Source: Methanobacteriota archaeon (GTDB lineage: Archaea; Halobacteriota; Methanomicrobia; Methanomicrobiales; Methanoculleaceae). From it: DNA of 21,614 bases. Positions 14,331-21,593 of the stretch are shown here, piece by piece; position 1 is the first letter of the stretch; every line of letters starts with the position of its first letter. The notes beneath the pieces were generated by a model. That model searched no databases. It had not been told where the DNA came from and was given only the letters and a program-made list of their open reading frames with translations. The position numbers were made by a program, and so were the translations under genes. Where the stretch lies: assembly GCA_023393455.1 (NCBI GenBank), contig JAEWLJ010000030.1, positions 1 to 21,614 on the forward strand, written 5' to 3'.

Positions 14331-16125
14331 CGAGATCCACCACCACTTTCTTGCCGTCTTCCACGCCGCGCAGGTCGAGCGACCCGTCGCCCGATCCGGT
14401 GTAGACGATCTGCCAGGTCTCACCGGCGCCGAGGGTGCGCCGCCAGACCTTGTTGTACTCCCCGTCCATATTGTCGACGAAGTCCGGCCGGGGCACCGCG
14501 TCCGCACCCTCATCCCGGGAGAGGTTATAGAGGACGAGGGGGACTTCCTTTGCCGTGTAGTTGTTCACGTTGATATGGACCTTCCCGTCGACCGTCCGCT
14601 TCTTCGCGACGACTTTTCTCATGATCTTTCCCTCGATCGGGGAGGTGTCGACGAGAGGGCGTTCCACGATCTCACTCACCTTTGCGGCGATATCGGGGAT
14701 GATCGAGCAGATCGCCCGGGCGCGGTCGTCCTGCTGCTTCTTCTTGTCCCGCCGATAGAGGTAACTCTTGAGTTCCCGGCCGAGCTCCTGAAGGACGAGA
14801 ACGACCTCGCGCTCGATATCCGGGATGGACGCGACCGCATCCTTGCTCTCGCTCGTGAAGGGGACGTTCGTGGACGCCACATGGACCATGATGAGCATCG
14901 GCCCCATGGGGAGGCCCTGCTGCGAGAGGCCGTAACTCTTCCAGTTCACCTGTGAGACACAGTTCGTGATCGCACAGGCGCCCTGCTGGTAGAGGAGCGG
15001 GACGCGGTTTGCGAACCGGAAGACCTGGGCGGCCCCTTCGGCGGGGACTTTGCCGCCGTAGCCGATCGCCGCCTCGATGATGAACGAGTGCCCGCCGTAG
15101 ACCGCGCTCGGGCGGGTCCGGGCTTTGATGAAGTCGAGCTGGATCTCCTTCTCAAGCCCCCGGCAGATCAGATCTTCTCCAATCGGGGAGAGACACTGCT
15201 GCGCCGGCGGGGCCGGGACCTTCACGGCCTGCATGGCATCGAGGAGCCTCTTCAACTCGTCGGTATCGAGTTTGTTCACCTTCCGGGAGGGTTTGAGGTT
15301 GGCAAGCGCGATCATCTCGTCCGCGGTCTTCTTCCCGACCTTGGAGAAACTGCCGATGAGGAACTCCTCGACGGTCCCGGTGCTCGCCGCCGCGATCCGC
15401 TTCAAGGCCCCGAACTCTATCCCGTGCGGGTGGGGGAGGATGGGCTTTGGGCAGGGTGGGACTTCGCCCGAGACCCGCTCGAAGACAGTCACCTCGCCGT
15501 CGATATCGGTCGTTATCCGGGCGTGCGGGTTGACGATCGCCGTCAGGCGGAGGTAGTCCACCAGCCGCTTCTTCGCGGCGAGGGTGCTCTTGAACTGGAT
15601 CTCGATCCTGGTCCCATGCGTCCGGTCCCAGTCGATCTCCTCGTGGCTGACGATCTCTGGCTCGTTCGTCTCGGTCTTTATCATCAGATCGAACCGGTGG
15701 GCTCTCGCCTTTGCCCCCGTCCGGGAGGTGACCCGTGCCGGGGTGCCGGTGGTGAGCTGCGCATACAGCACCGCCGCGGATATCCCGATACCCTGCTGCC
15801 CCCGGCTCTGCCGGATCTGGTGGAACCGGGAGCCGTAGAGGAGTTTTCCGAAGACCAGAGGGACGTTCTCCGGCACGATCCCGGGGCCGTTGTCCTCGAC
15901 GGTTATCCGGTAGACCTCGGCGTCGACCTTTTTGATGCCGACAAAGAGGTCAGGGAGGACCTCCGCCTCCTCGCAGGCGTCGAGCGCGTTGTCCACCGCC
16001 TCCTTGATGGTGGTGATGATCCCGCGCGTCGGGGAGTCGAAACCGAGCAGGTGCTTGTTCTTCTCGAAGAACTCCGCGACGCTGATGCTCCGCTGCTGTT
16101 TGGCGAGGTCTTCAGCAAGCACCAT
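14323..16125 (-). CDS. top6B: DNA topoisomerase VI subunit B
   Basis: A 600-residue GHKL ATPase subunit that opens and closes the topo VI clamp. The Bergerat ATP fold shows EAVDNALDACEEAE (42-55; Asn46), VEDNGPGI (76-83), and RGQQGIGISAAVLYA (108-122) as the lid. A helix-two-turn-helix segment follows (about 235-310). The transducer domain has NRVPLLYQQGACAIT and VNWKSYGLSQ with the ATP-sensing lysine near 396. A C-terminal extension of about 100 residues (500-600) matches the Ig-like domain of methanogen enzymes such as that of Methanosarcina. GAGGT lies eight bases before ATG, and the start overlaps hisS by 14 bases. The hisS-top6B-top6A order makes a tightly packed operon. Confidence 0.96.
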   Translation of the reverse strand: MVLAEDLAKQQRSISVAEFFEKNKHLLGFDSPTRGIITTIKEAVDNALDACEEAEVLPDLFVGIKKVDAEVYRITVEDNGPGIVPENVPLVFGKLLYGSRFHQIRQSRGQQGIGISAAVLYAQLTTGTPARVTSRTGAKARAHRFDLMIKTETNEPEIVSHEEIDWDRTHGTRIEIQFKSTLAAKKRLVDYLRLTAIVNPHARITTDIDGEVTVFERVSGEVPPCPKPILPHPHGIEFGALKRIAAASTGTVEEFLIGSFSKVGKKTADEMIALANLKPSRKVNKLDTDELKRLLDAMQAVKVPAPPAQQCLSPIGEDLICRGLEKEIQLDFIKARTRPSAVYGGHSFIIEAAIGYGGKVPAEGAAQVFRFANRVPLLYQQGACAITNCVSQVNWKSYGLSQQGLPMGPMLIMVHVASTNVPFTSESKDAVASIPDIEREVVLVLQELGRELKSYLYRRDKKKQQDDRARAICSIIPDIAAKVSEIVERPLVDTSPIEGKIMRKVVAKKRTVDGKVHINVNNYTAKEVPLVLYNLSRDEGADAVPRPDFVDNMDGEYNKVWRRTLGAGETWQIVYTGSGDGSLDLRGVEDGKKVVVDLDV

Positions 16126-17344
16126 GCCGCGCTACCTCAGCGATGGCGTCATCGAGGCTCCTCTCCTGCTGCTCGCCGGAGTGGAGGTCCTTGAGGGTCA
16201 CCGTCCCCGCCTCGACCTCGCGCTTCCCGAGGACCACGGCGAAGTCGGCGGTCTTTGCGGCGTGGGCGAGCTGGGCACCCATCCCCCGCTGCATCAGGTC
16301 GACCTCGGTCCGAACCCCTGCCTCCCGGAAGGCACGGGCGACCTCGAGCGCCCGCGCGCGGGCATCGGGCGTGCAGACGACGCCGACGACGGGTTCGTGC
16401 GCGAGTTCGAACTCCCCGATGGAGACCATGACCCGGTCAAACCCGATGGCGAACCCGCAGGACGCGACGTCGTCGCCGCCGAAGAGGTGGGCGAGCCGGT
16501 AAGTGCCGCCGCCGAGGATCTGGTTCTCCGCGCCGAGGTTCTTCGCGAACCCCTCAAAGACCATCCCGGTGTAGTAGTCGAGCCCCCGGGCGATCCCGAA
16601 GTCCGGCCGGTAGTTGATGTTCTGGGAGTCAAGGAGCGCAAATGTCTCCTCGATCCGCGCGCGCTCCGGGACGTCGCCGATGATCTCGAAAACCTCGGAG
16701 ACGTTGCGGCACTCTGAGAGAGCGGCAAGGGGTTCGGCAAGGTGGGTGAGGTTCTTCTCGGCCAGCGCCGCTTCAAGCCCTTCCCGGTCATGCTTGTCGA
16801 GGAGGGCCATGATCGTCCCCCGGTCGCCGGGCGCGAGCTCGGAGAGGAGATGCTTCATCGGCGCGAGGTGGCCGACGTGGAGGTCGAAGGTGACGCCGGT
16901 CGACCGGAGGGTATCGTCGCCGAGCATGATAACCTCGGCGTCGGCGGACGGGGTGTCCGCACCGATCAGCTCGACGCCGAACTGCCAGAACTGCCGGTAA
17001 CGGCCTTTCTGGGGGCGCTCGTAGCGGAAACAGTCGGCGAAGTAGCACCAGCGGATCGGTTTCGGGAGGACCTTCCCCTCGTTGACGTACATCCGGAGCA
17101 CCGCCGCGGTCACCTCCGGCCGGAGCGTCAACTGCCTGCCGCCCTTGTCCTCGAAGACGTACATCTCCCCGATGATCCCTTCGCCGGACTTCATCGTGAA
17201 GAGTTCAAGGTTCTCGAAGTCGGGCGTGCAGACCTCCCGGTATCCCCACCGGCGGGCCGCTTCCCGCATCCGCCGCTCGATCAGTCGCCGCCGTTCCATC
17301 TCGTCGGGTAAAAAGTCCCGTGTTCCCCGTGGTTTCTGAAGCAT
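16112..17344 (-). CDS. hisS: Histidyl-tRNA synthetase
   Basis: A 410-residue class II synthetase that charges tRNA-His with histidine. Class II motif 1 starts at KPRGTRDFLPDEM (4-16). TLRPEVTAAVLRMY (73-86) and CFRYERPQKGRYRQFWQFG (105-123) form the motif 2 loop. The histidine-specific ARGLDYYTGMVFE (252-264) and motif 3 GFAIGFDRVM (297-306) are intact. The anticodon-binding domain covers about 318-410. The frame could start 15 codons earlier, but ATG 17344 has AGGAGA seven bases upstream and begins MLQKPRGTRDF as in homologues. It follows the small membrane gene with 16 bases between them. Confidence 0.96.
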   Translation of the reverse strand: MLQKPRGTRDFLPDEMERRRLIERRMREAARRWGYREVCTPDFENLELFTMKSGEGIIGEMYVFEDKGGRQLTLRPEVTAAVLRMYVNEGKVLPKPIRWCYFADCFRYERPQKGRYRQFWQFGVELIGADTPSADAEVIMLGDDTLRSTGVTFDLHVGHLAPMKHLLSELAPGDRGTIMALLDKHDREGLEAALAEKNLTHLAEPLAALSECRNVSEVFEIIGDVPERARIEETFALLDSQNINYRPDFGIARGLDYYTGMVFEGFAKNLGAENQILGGGTYRLAHLFGGDDVASCGFAIGFDRVMVSIGEFELAHEPVVGVVCTPDARARALEVARAFREAGVRTEVDLMQRGMGAQLAHAAKTADFAVVLGKREVEAGTVTLKDLHSGEQQERSLDDAIAEVARHGAC

Positions 17345-17360
17345 TCGATATTCTCCTGAA

Positions 17361-17696
17361 TTAAAGTCTCTTGCGCGAACCCTTATCATTTATGCGCTCT
17401 GCACTGCCGAAGAACCGCTCGCGGGCACCTTCGCCGTGCAGCCAGACGTTCTCCCTCTCGACCCGGCCCTGGAGGTAGAGCGCAAGGAGGACCAGCCCGA
17501 GGCCGAGGTACTCCCACGCTTCGGCGTATGCGGTCACGAAGAAGCCCAGCAGGGCGAGCGCCGTGTAGGGAACCCCGAGGTATGCCGCCTTCCGGTAGCC
17601 GGGTAGGCCGGTGCGGTAGTATATCCGCAGGTCGCGGAGCCAGAGGAAGATGGTGACGGCAACGCCGAACCCTGCGACGTAGGCAAGATAGGACAT
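17361..17696 (-). CDS. Small three-segment membrane protein, function unknown
   Basis: A 111-residue protein with three hydrophobic segments (about 2-20, 38-60 and 64-80), each long enough to span the membrane, and a charged C-terminal tail (RVERENVWLHGEGARERFFGSAERINDKGSRKRL) probably on the cytoplasmic side. I do not recognise a family. It is the first gene of the hisS-top6B-top6A run, ending 16 bases before hisS. No ribosome-binding site precedes ATG, so its mRNA may be leaderless; the nearest TATA candidate is the AT-rich stretch shared with larB (17707-17740). Good codon bias and its position between clear genes support it being real. Confidence 0.65.
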   Translation of the reverse strand: MSYLAYVAGFGVAVTIFLWLRDLRIYYRTGLPGYRKAAYLGVPYTALALLGFFVTAYAEAWEYLGLGLVLLALYLQGRVERENVWLHGEGARERFFGSAERINDKGSRKRL

Positions 17697-17705
17697 GAGA
17701 TGAAG

Positions 17706-17717
17706 TAATATTATACT
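17706..17717 (+). promoter_or_regulatory. Candidate TATA box for larB-nadM
   Basis: TAATATTATACT lies about 30 bases before the larB ATG at 17744. Initiation about 27 bases downstream would give a leader of only a few bases, in line with the absence of a ribosome-binding site. The 47-base gap to the divergent membrane gene must hold both promoters, so the two operons probably share this short control region. Confidence 0.45.
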
Positions 17718-17743
17718 TCCACCCCTATTTTTGTTATCGAACT

Positions 17744-18517
17744 ATGCTGCCGAATGCCACCATCAGGGACATCCTCCGGATGTATCGTAACGGCGAGGTA
17801 TCTGAGGACGAGGCGGCGAACGCCCTCGAAGGGCTCCGTATCGAGGTTCTCGACGGTATGGCCCGGATCGACACCGGGCGGAGCGTACGCTGCGGGATGC
17901 CCGAGGTGGTGCTCGCCGAGGGCAAGCAACCGGAGACGTTCGCCGATATCATGCTCGCGCAGGTGAAGGCTGCCGGAAGGTGCGTCGGAACACGGGTCTC
18001 GCCGGCGCACCTCGACGCCCTCCGCGCCCGGCTGCCGCCGGACGTCCGGATGGAGCACCGGGAGGCGGCACGGGGGGTCATCCTCTCGACGGAGGATCGG
18101 CCGGCTCCCCGGCGGGGAACCGTCGCCATCCTCACAGCGGGAACGTCTGATGTCCCCGTCGCCGAGGAGGCGCGGCTGATCGCCGAGGAGATGGGATGCG
18201 AGGTCAGGACGGCCTACGACGTCGGGGTGGCCGGGATTCACCGCCTCTTCTCGGCTCTCAAAGACCTGATACCAGCGGACGTCTTCATCGTGATCGCCGG
18301 GCGGGAAGGGACGCTCCCTGCGATCGTCGCGGGGCTCGTCGACCGGCCGGTGATCGGTGTCCCGGTCAGCACCGGCTACGGCTACATGGGCGGCGGCGAA
18401 GCGGCGCTTGCGAGCATGCTCCAGGCGTGCTCGGTGCTTGCGGTGGTGAACATCGATGCGGGGTTCACGGCAGGCGCGTTTGCCGCGCAGGTCGCGCACG
18501 GGGGTGACCGGGAATGA
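17744..18517 (+). CDS. larB: Pyridinium-3,5-biscarboxylic acid mononucleotide synthase LarB
   Basis: A 257-residue protein of the LarB family, related to PurE. LarB carboxylates and cleaves nicotinic acid adenine dinucleotide (NaAD) to give the biscarboxylated mononucleotide, the first step to the nickel-pincer nucleotide cofactor; LarE and LarC follow. The N-terminal part has RIDTGRSVRCGMPEVVLAEGK (41-61). The PurE-like core shows ILTAGTSDVPVAEEA (129-143), YDVGVAGIHR (158-167) and AGREGTLPAIVAGLVDRPVIGVP (185-207). ACSVLAVVNIDAGF (228-241) includes Cys229, the equivalent of the catalytic Cys221 of Lactobacillus LarB. The start lacks a ribosome-binding site and is probably leaderless. The stop overlaps nadM by ATGA. 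LarC, LarE and LarA are not in the window. Confidence 0.92.
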   Translation: MLPNATIRDILRMYRNGEVSEDEAANALEGLRIEVLDGMARIDTGRSVRCGMPEVVLAEGKQPETFADIMLAQVKAAGRCVGTRVSPAHLDALRARLPPDVRMEHREAARGVILSTEDRPAPRRGTVAILTAGTSDVPVAEEARLIAEEMGCEVRTAYDVGVAGIHRLFSALKDLIPADVFIVIAGREGTLPAIVAGLVDRPVIGVPVSTGYGYMGGGEAALASMLQACSVLAVVNIDAGFTAGAFAAQVAHGGDRE

Positions 18518-19020
18518 GCCGCGGGTTCTACATCGGGCGGTTCCAGCCCTACCACAACGGGCACCAGTCGGTGCTGGAACGGATAGCCTGTACGGCCGAC
18601 GAGATCGTCATCGGCGTGGGGAGCGCCCAGGTCTCCCATACCGTGGCGAACCCCTTTACGGCGGGGGAGCGGGTGCTGATGCTGACCCGGTCGCTCGCCG
18701 ACCTTGACTGCCCGTTCTATGTCATCCCGATCGAGGACGTCCAGCGTAACGCCCTCTGGGTCGCCCACGTCCGCTCGATGACCCCGCCGTTCGACTCCGT
18801 CTATTCGAGTAACCCCCTCGTTGTGCAGCTCTTCACCGAGGCCGGGTTGAATGTCCGGTCGCCTGAGATGCACGAGCGGCTGACGCACTCCGGGACGGTC
18901 ATCCGGCAACGGATGCTCGACGGTGAGCCCTGGGAGCACCTGGTCCCTCCAGCTGTGGTGGACGTCATCCATGAGATCCACGGTGTGGAACGGCTGCAGC
19001 GGATCGCGGGGAGCGATTGA
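18514..19020 (+). CDS. nadM: Nicotinamide-nucleotide adenylyltransferase (archaeal type)
   Basis: A 168-residue nucleotidyltransferase of the archaeal NadM class. It joins ATP with NMN or NaMN to give NAD or NaAD. The nucleotidyl-transfer motif is GRFQPYHNGHQ (8-18), with the HxGH-type histidines His14 and His17. The ATP-binding signature is SGTVIR (126-131, usually ISGTxIR). SAQVSHTVANPFTAGER (37-53) is also typical, as is the length. GGGGGTGA lies six bases before ATG, within larB. Overlap with larB links NaAD production with its consumption. The segment after residue 150 is a short helical end. Confidence 0.95.
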   Translation: MSRGFYIGRFQPYHNGHQSVLERIACTADEIVIGVGSAQVSHTVANPFTAGERVLMLTRSLADLDCPFYVIPIEDVQRNALWVAHVRSMTPPFDSVYSSNPLVVQLFTEAGLNVRSPEMHERLTHSGTVIRQRMLDGEPWEHLVPPAVVDVIHEIHGVERLQRIAGSD

Positions 19021-19049
19021 CGGGCGTAACCCTGATGAGTAAGCCCGTC
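19019..19049 (+). terminator. Hairpin at the nadM stop codon
   Basis: GACGGGC (19019-19025, beginning inside the TGA) and GCCCGTC (19043-19049) form a perfect 7-bp GC-rich stem with a 17-base loop, in the 44-base gap before the next gene. No T run follows, so it may be a partial terminator, a processing site or a structure that tunes the downstream gene. Confidence 0.35.
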
Positions 19050-19064
19050 CAAATCGGATGAATC

Positions 19065-20351
19065 ATGTTCAAGCAACTGCGAGACCTCTTCCGGCGAGCC
19101 GAACCGGAGGAGGAGAGCCTGAAACTCTCGTTCGATGACCTTCCTGCGTGGCTCGACGCCCGCGATGAGGAAATCGGGCGCGAACTCTCCGGTGCGACGG
19201 ACCCGCCGCGCGAGGGGATCCGGAGCGCCCTCGATCATCTCAGGGAGGCGATCGCCGGGATGGAGAGGGCGGAGGGGAACGAAGAGGTTCATCCCCGGCT
19301 CCGCGACATCTCGAAAAAAGCGCTTCCGGGGTTCACGAAGTCTATGGGGCAGATCCTCTCCCACGAGCCAACTGGTGACCCTGAAGCGTTCTACGCGACC
19401 GCCGCCGAGATCCTGAAGGGGTCGCTCAAGGCGCTGAAGGGGCAGGGGAAGTACCTCTCCTCCGTCTACCCGGACGAGATGAAGGAGGTGCGTGCAGCCG
19501 TCAAAGACCTGGGGCGCGAGGTCAACGCGATGACCGAGGCGATCGGCCGGGCGCGCGCCGGCCGGCAGCAGGTTGAAGACGTGTGGGAGTCGCATGTGTC
19601 CATCACCCGGATCCGCGAGGAGTATGCCGCCGCCGACGGTGATCTCCGGAATTATCGGGCGGCGGGCGCGGAGGCGGAGAGCGCGATCAGGAAGGCGGAA
19701 GAGGAACTCGCCGTCCTCAAACAGCGCCCGGACTACGCCCGCAAGCAGGAGATCGAGGAGAGGATCCGGGCGCTCGCCGCCACGGAGAGGGAGGCCGGAC
19801 GGGAGATGGCGGCTCTCCTGACCACCGCCGCGCATCTCTTCCGGAAGGCCGGGAAGGTGGCAGAAAAGGCGGGGGATCGCGCGGCGGCCGCATCGATCGA
19901 CCGGGCGCTCGACGCGTATTCGGACGATGAAAACGACCCGGTCGGCCCGACCGAAGCGGCGATGCCGGTCGTTCTCGCCATGATCCGGCGAGAAGATCTC
20001 CCCCTCAAGAACCAGGATGAAGTCCGCCTCTTCTCCGACGCCGGGACCCTGCCTGCCGCGATGAAGCGGGCGCTGGAGCAGCAGCAGGACGTCCGGGTGA
20101 AGCGGGCGGCAGAGGAGGAGATTCTGGCCGCGCTCCCGGCGGTGGTCGAGGAGCAGCGCCTTGAGGCCGTGCTCCCGGGACTGCGCCGGGAGGCCGAGGC
20201 GAAGGTTGCGGCGAAGGTGCGAGTGGAGAACCAGCGGGATGCGTTGCAGGCCTCGTATGCCGCAGAGTGCGAGAATCTCCGGTCACGCACGGCCGCCGTC
20301 GCCGGTCGGGACGTGGAGATCGGGATACCCGATCTCCCCGCCGATCGGTGA
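19065..20351 (+). CDS. Large coiled-coil protein, function unknown
   Basis: A 428-residue soluble, highly charged protein that I cannot assign to a family. The N-terminus (MFKQLRDLFRRAEPEEESLKLSFDDLPAWLD) is a basic amphipathic helix then a compact LSFDDLPAWLD motif. Long helical, Ala/Glu/Arg-rich stretches at about 140-275 and 335-412 have coiled-coil character. They are separated by an acidic linker (DAYSDDENDPVGP, 283-295) and a segment rich in hydrophobic residues (296-330). There is no signal peptide, membrane span or nucleotide-binding motif. GGATGA lies four bases before ATG. It follows nadM by 44 bases in the same direction and precedes a membrane protein, so a membrane-associated scaffold role is possible but only a guess. 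Confidence 0.75.
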   Translation: MFKQLRDLFRRAEPEEESLKLSFDDLPAWLDARDEEIGRELSGATDPPREGIRSALDHLREAIAGMERAEGNEEVHPRLRDISKKALPGFTKSMGQILSHEPTGDPEAFYATAAEILKGSLKALKGQGKYLSSVYPDEMKEVRAAVKDLGREVNAMTEAIGRARAGRQQVEDVWESHVSITRIREEYAAADGDLRNYRAAGAEAESAIRKAEEELAVLKQRPDYARKQEIEERIRALAATEREAGREMAALLTTAAHLFRKAGKVAEKAGDRAAAASIDRALDAYSDDENDPVGPTEAAMPVVLAMIRREDLPLKNQDEVRLFSDAGTLPAAMKRALEQQQDVRVKRAAEEEILAALPAVVEEQRLEAVLPGLRREAEAKVAAKVRVENQRDALQASYAAECENLRSRTAAVAGRDVEIGIPDLPADR

Positions 20352-20418
20352 GACGCGGCTTCCGCCGGGGGAAACGCTGTTTACTCTTCCCGCATAACTA
20401 TGATACAAGGGCGATCGA

Positions 20419-21270
20419 TTGACGAACACTATCACATCATCCGGAACAGAGTCACGCCTCTGGATAGCGGTTCCTGCGGTCTCGTTTTTGGGGATCGGGA
20501 TCGGGCTGCTGCTTGCATCCCGCGGTTTTCCCTATGCTGTCTGGATAAACGCAGGTGTCGCAGGATGCGTCATCGCCTCGTTCATCCTGTGCTACCAGGC
20601 CTACCAGAAACCCCGGCGGGACCTCGTCTCGCTCTTCACGCCGCTCTTTGCGATTCTCATCCTGGCTATACCCAATGATATCAGTTCGGGCGGCGTGGTT
20701 GTGCAGGTAATCTTCGCGGCAACGATCACCTTCCTTGCAGTCAGGGTAGAGAAAGCGTTTAACGCGCCGAAACCACAGGAGAAGACAATGAAGCAGATGC
20801 TCAACGAATATATCGACCGGGTCGGCCCGCTCCTCGCCCGGATTGATGAGGAGACCGGTCATCTGGTCGCACAGTCCCTGCTGACGTATAAGTTCGGGCT
20901 TTATGCGAACGCGATGGAGAAGAGCACGGAGGCGCTTGCCCGGCTCGACGCGATCACCCCGCGTCCCGGAACGCTGGAGCGTGCGCTCTTGATTCTCAGG
21001 GAGCGTGCCGGCGGCTTTGCCGACTCAAGGGTGACGACGAACCCCGAGCATGTCTTCACGGAGGAGGACTACGACGATCTCGCCGTCCGCCTCGCAAAGG
21101 ACCAGGTCGACGACCCGACCGTTCTCGACCTCGACAACGCGCTGATCCTGCTCTACGTCGTCGGGATCGAGACCTCCCCCGATGACGAGCAGGCGCTTGA
21201 GGAACACCAGCGGTTCGTCATCCAGATCCTGGAAGGGTATAAAGAGAAACTGACCCGACGAGCGGACTGA
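20419..21270 (+). CDS. Four-segment membrane protein with long soluble tail, unknown
   Basis: A 283-residue protein that I do not recognise. Four hydrophobic segments fill the N-terminal third: about 14-34, 39-62, 70-85 and 89-107. A cytoplasmic-looking, helical, acidic region of some 170 residues follows (KPQEKTMKQMLNEYIDRVG through LEGYKEKLTRRAD). An even number of spans puts both ends on the same side. An in-frame TGA at 20401-20403 forces the start to TTG 20419, preceded by AAGGG about eight bases upstream; no ATG or GTG lies before the first span. The gap from the coiled-coil gene is 67 bases, so the two may form one unit. Confidence 0.7.
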   Translation: MTNTITSSGTESRLWIAVPAVSFLGIGIGLLLASRGFPYAVWINAGVAGCVIASFILCYQAYQKPRRDLVSLFTPLFAILILAIPNDISSGGVVVQVIFAATITFLAVRVEKAFNAPKPQEKTMKQMLNEYIDRVGPLLARIDEETGHLVAQSLLTYKFGLYANAMEKSTEALARLDAITPRPGTLERALLILRERAGGFADSRVTTNPEHVFTEEDYDDLAVRLAKDQVDDPTVLDLDNALILLYVVGIETSPDDEQALEEHQRFVIQILEGYKEKLTRRAD

Positions 21271-21386
21271 CCGAGGGGTCTCCTCCGCGGTCTCAGTACG
21301 ATAGCGGTGCCTGCAGACGCCGGGGCGGTATATGTCACGAGCATATCCGACCGGGACTCCACTTTTTCTCCAGCATCTTCCCCTGC

Positions 21387-21407
21387 AGTGGACCGTGGGG
21401 GTATCGC
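21387..21407 (+). repeat. Direct repeat copy 1 (21 bp)
   Basis: Begins AGTGGACCGTGG and ends GGTATCGC. It is identical over 21 bases to 21594-21614, with 207 bases from start to start. The bases just before both copies are also C-rich and similar (TCTTCCCC and TCTCCCC), so the repeat may be slightly longer but imperfect. Confidence 0.85.
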
Positions 21408-21428
21408 CATTCGGGGAGGCGGCCCGCG

Positions 21429-21451
21429 GGGAGGGGGGCTTGCCCCCTCCC
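21429..21451. repeat. GC-rich hairpin 1 (9-bp stem)
   Basis: GGGAGGGGG (21429-21437) pairs perfectly with CCCCCTCCC (21443-21451) around a five-base loop GCTTG. There is no T run afterwards, so it is not a standard terminator. Confidence 0.75.
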
Positions 21452-21508
21452 TGTCTCTACCGTGTAAGCCCTTCCGTCACCCCCACCCCGCCCGCGCTTC
21501 GCGCTCCT

Positions 21509-21531
21509 CCCCCGCCCACGAGGGGCGGGGG
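21509..21531. repeat. GC-rich hairpin 2 (9-bp stem)
   Basis: CCCCCGCCC (21509-21517) pairs perfectly with GGGCGGGGG (21523-21531) around the loop ACGAG. A smaller palindrome, CGCG-CTT-CGCG, lies just to its left at 21493-21503. Stem length and loop size match hairpin 1. Confidence 0.75.
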
Positions 21532-21593
21532 CAGTTGTATGGCGATTGCCGGTGGAAAGCCGTGCACGGTCCTTCTCCCGCGTCTCCCCAAAT

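Noticed and set aside
14331..14513. 61-codon N-terminal extension of top6A
   Set aside because: The extension lies inside top6B and encodes an Arg/Ser/Thr/Gly-rich peptide; ATG 14330 has a ribosome-binding site and gives the normal family length.
15088..16194. 368-codon plus-strand frame over top6B
   Set aside because: Antisense shadow of topoisomerase VI subunit B with no recognisable motif.
19029..19065. CTGATGAG motif as hammerhead ribozyme core or box C of a C/D guide RNA
   Set aside because: No CGAAA partner of a hammerhead and no CTGA box D or D' at suitable spacing; the motif alone is expected by chance.
18801..19835. 344-codon minus-strand frame over nadM and the coiled-coil gene
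   Set aside because: It covers the end of a well-supported gene on the other strand and has shadow-like composition.
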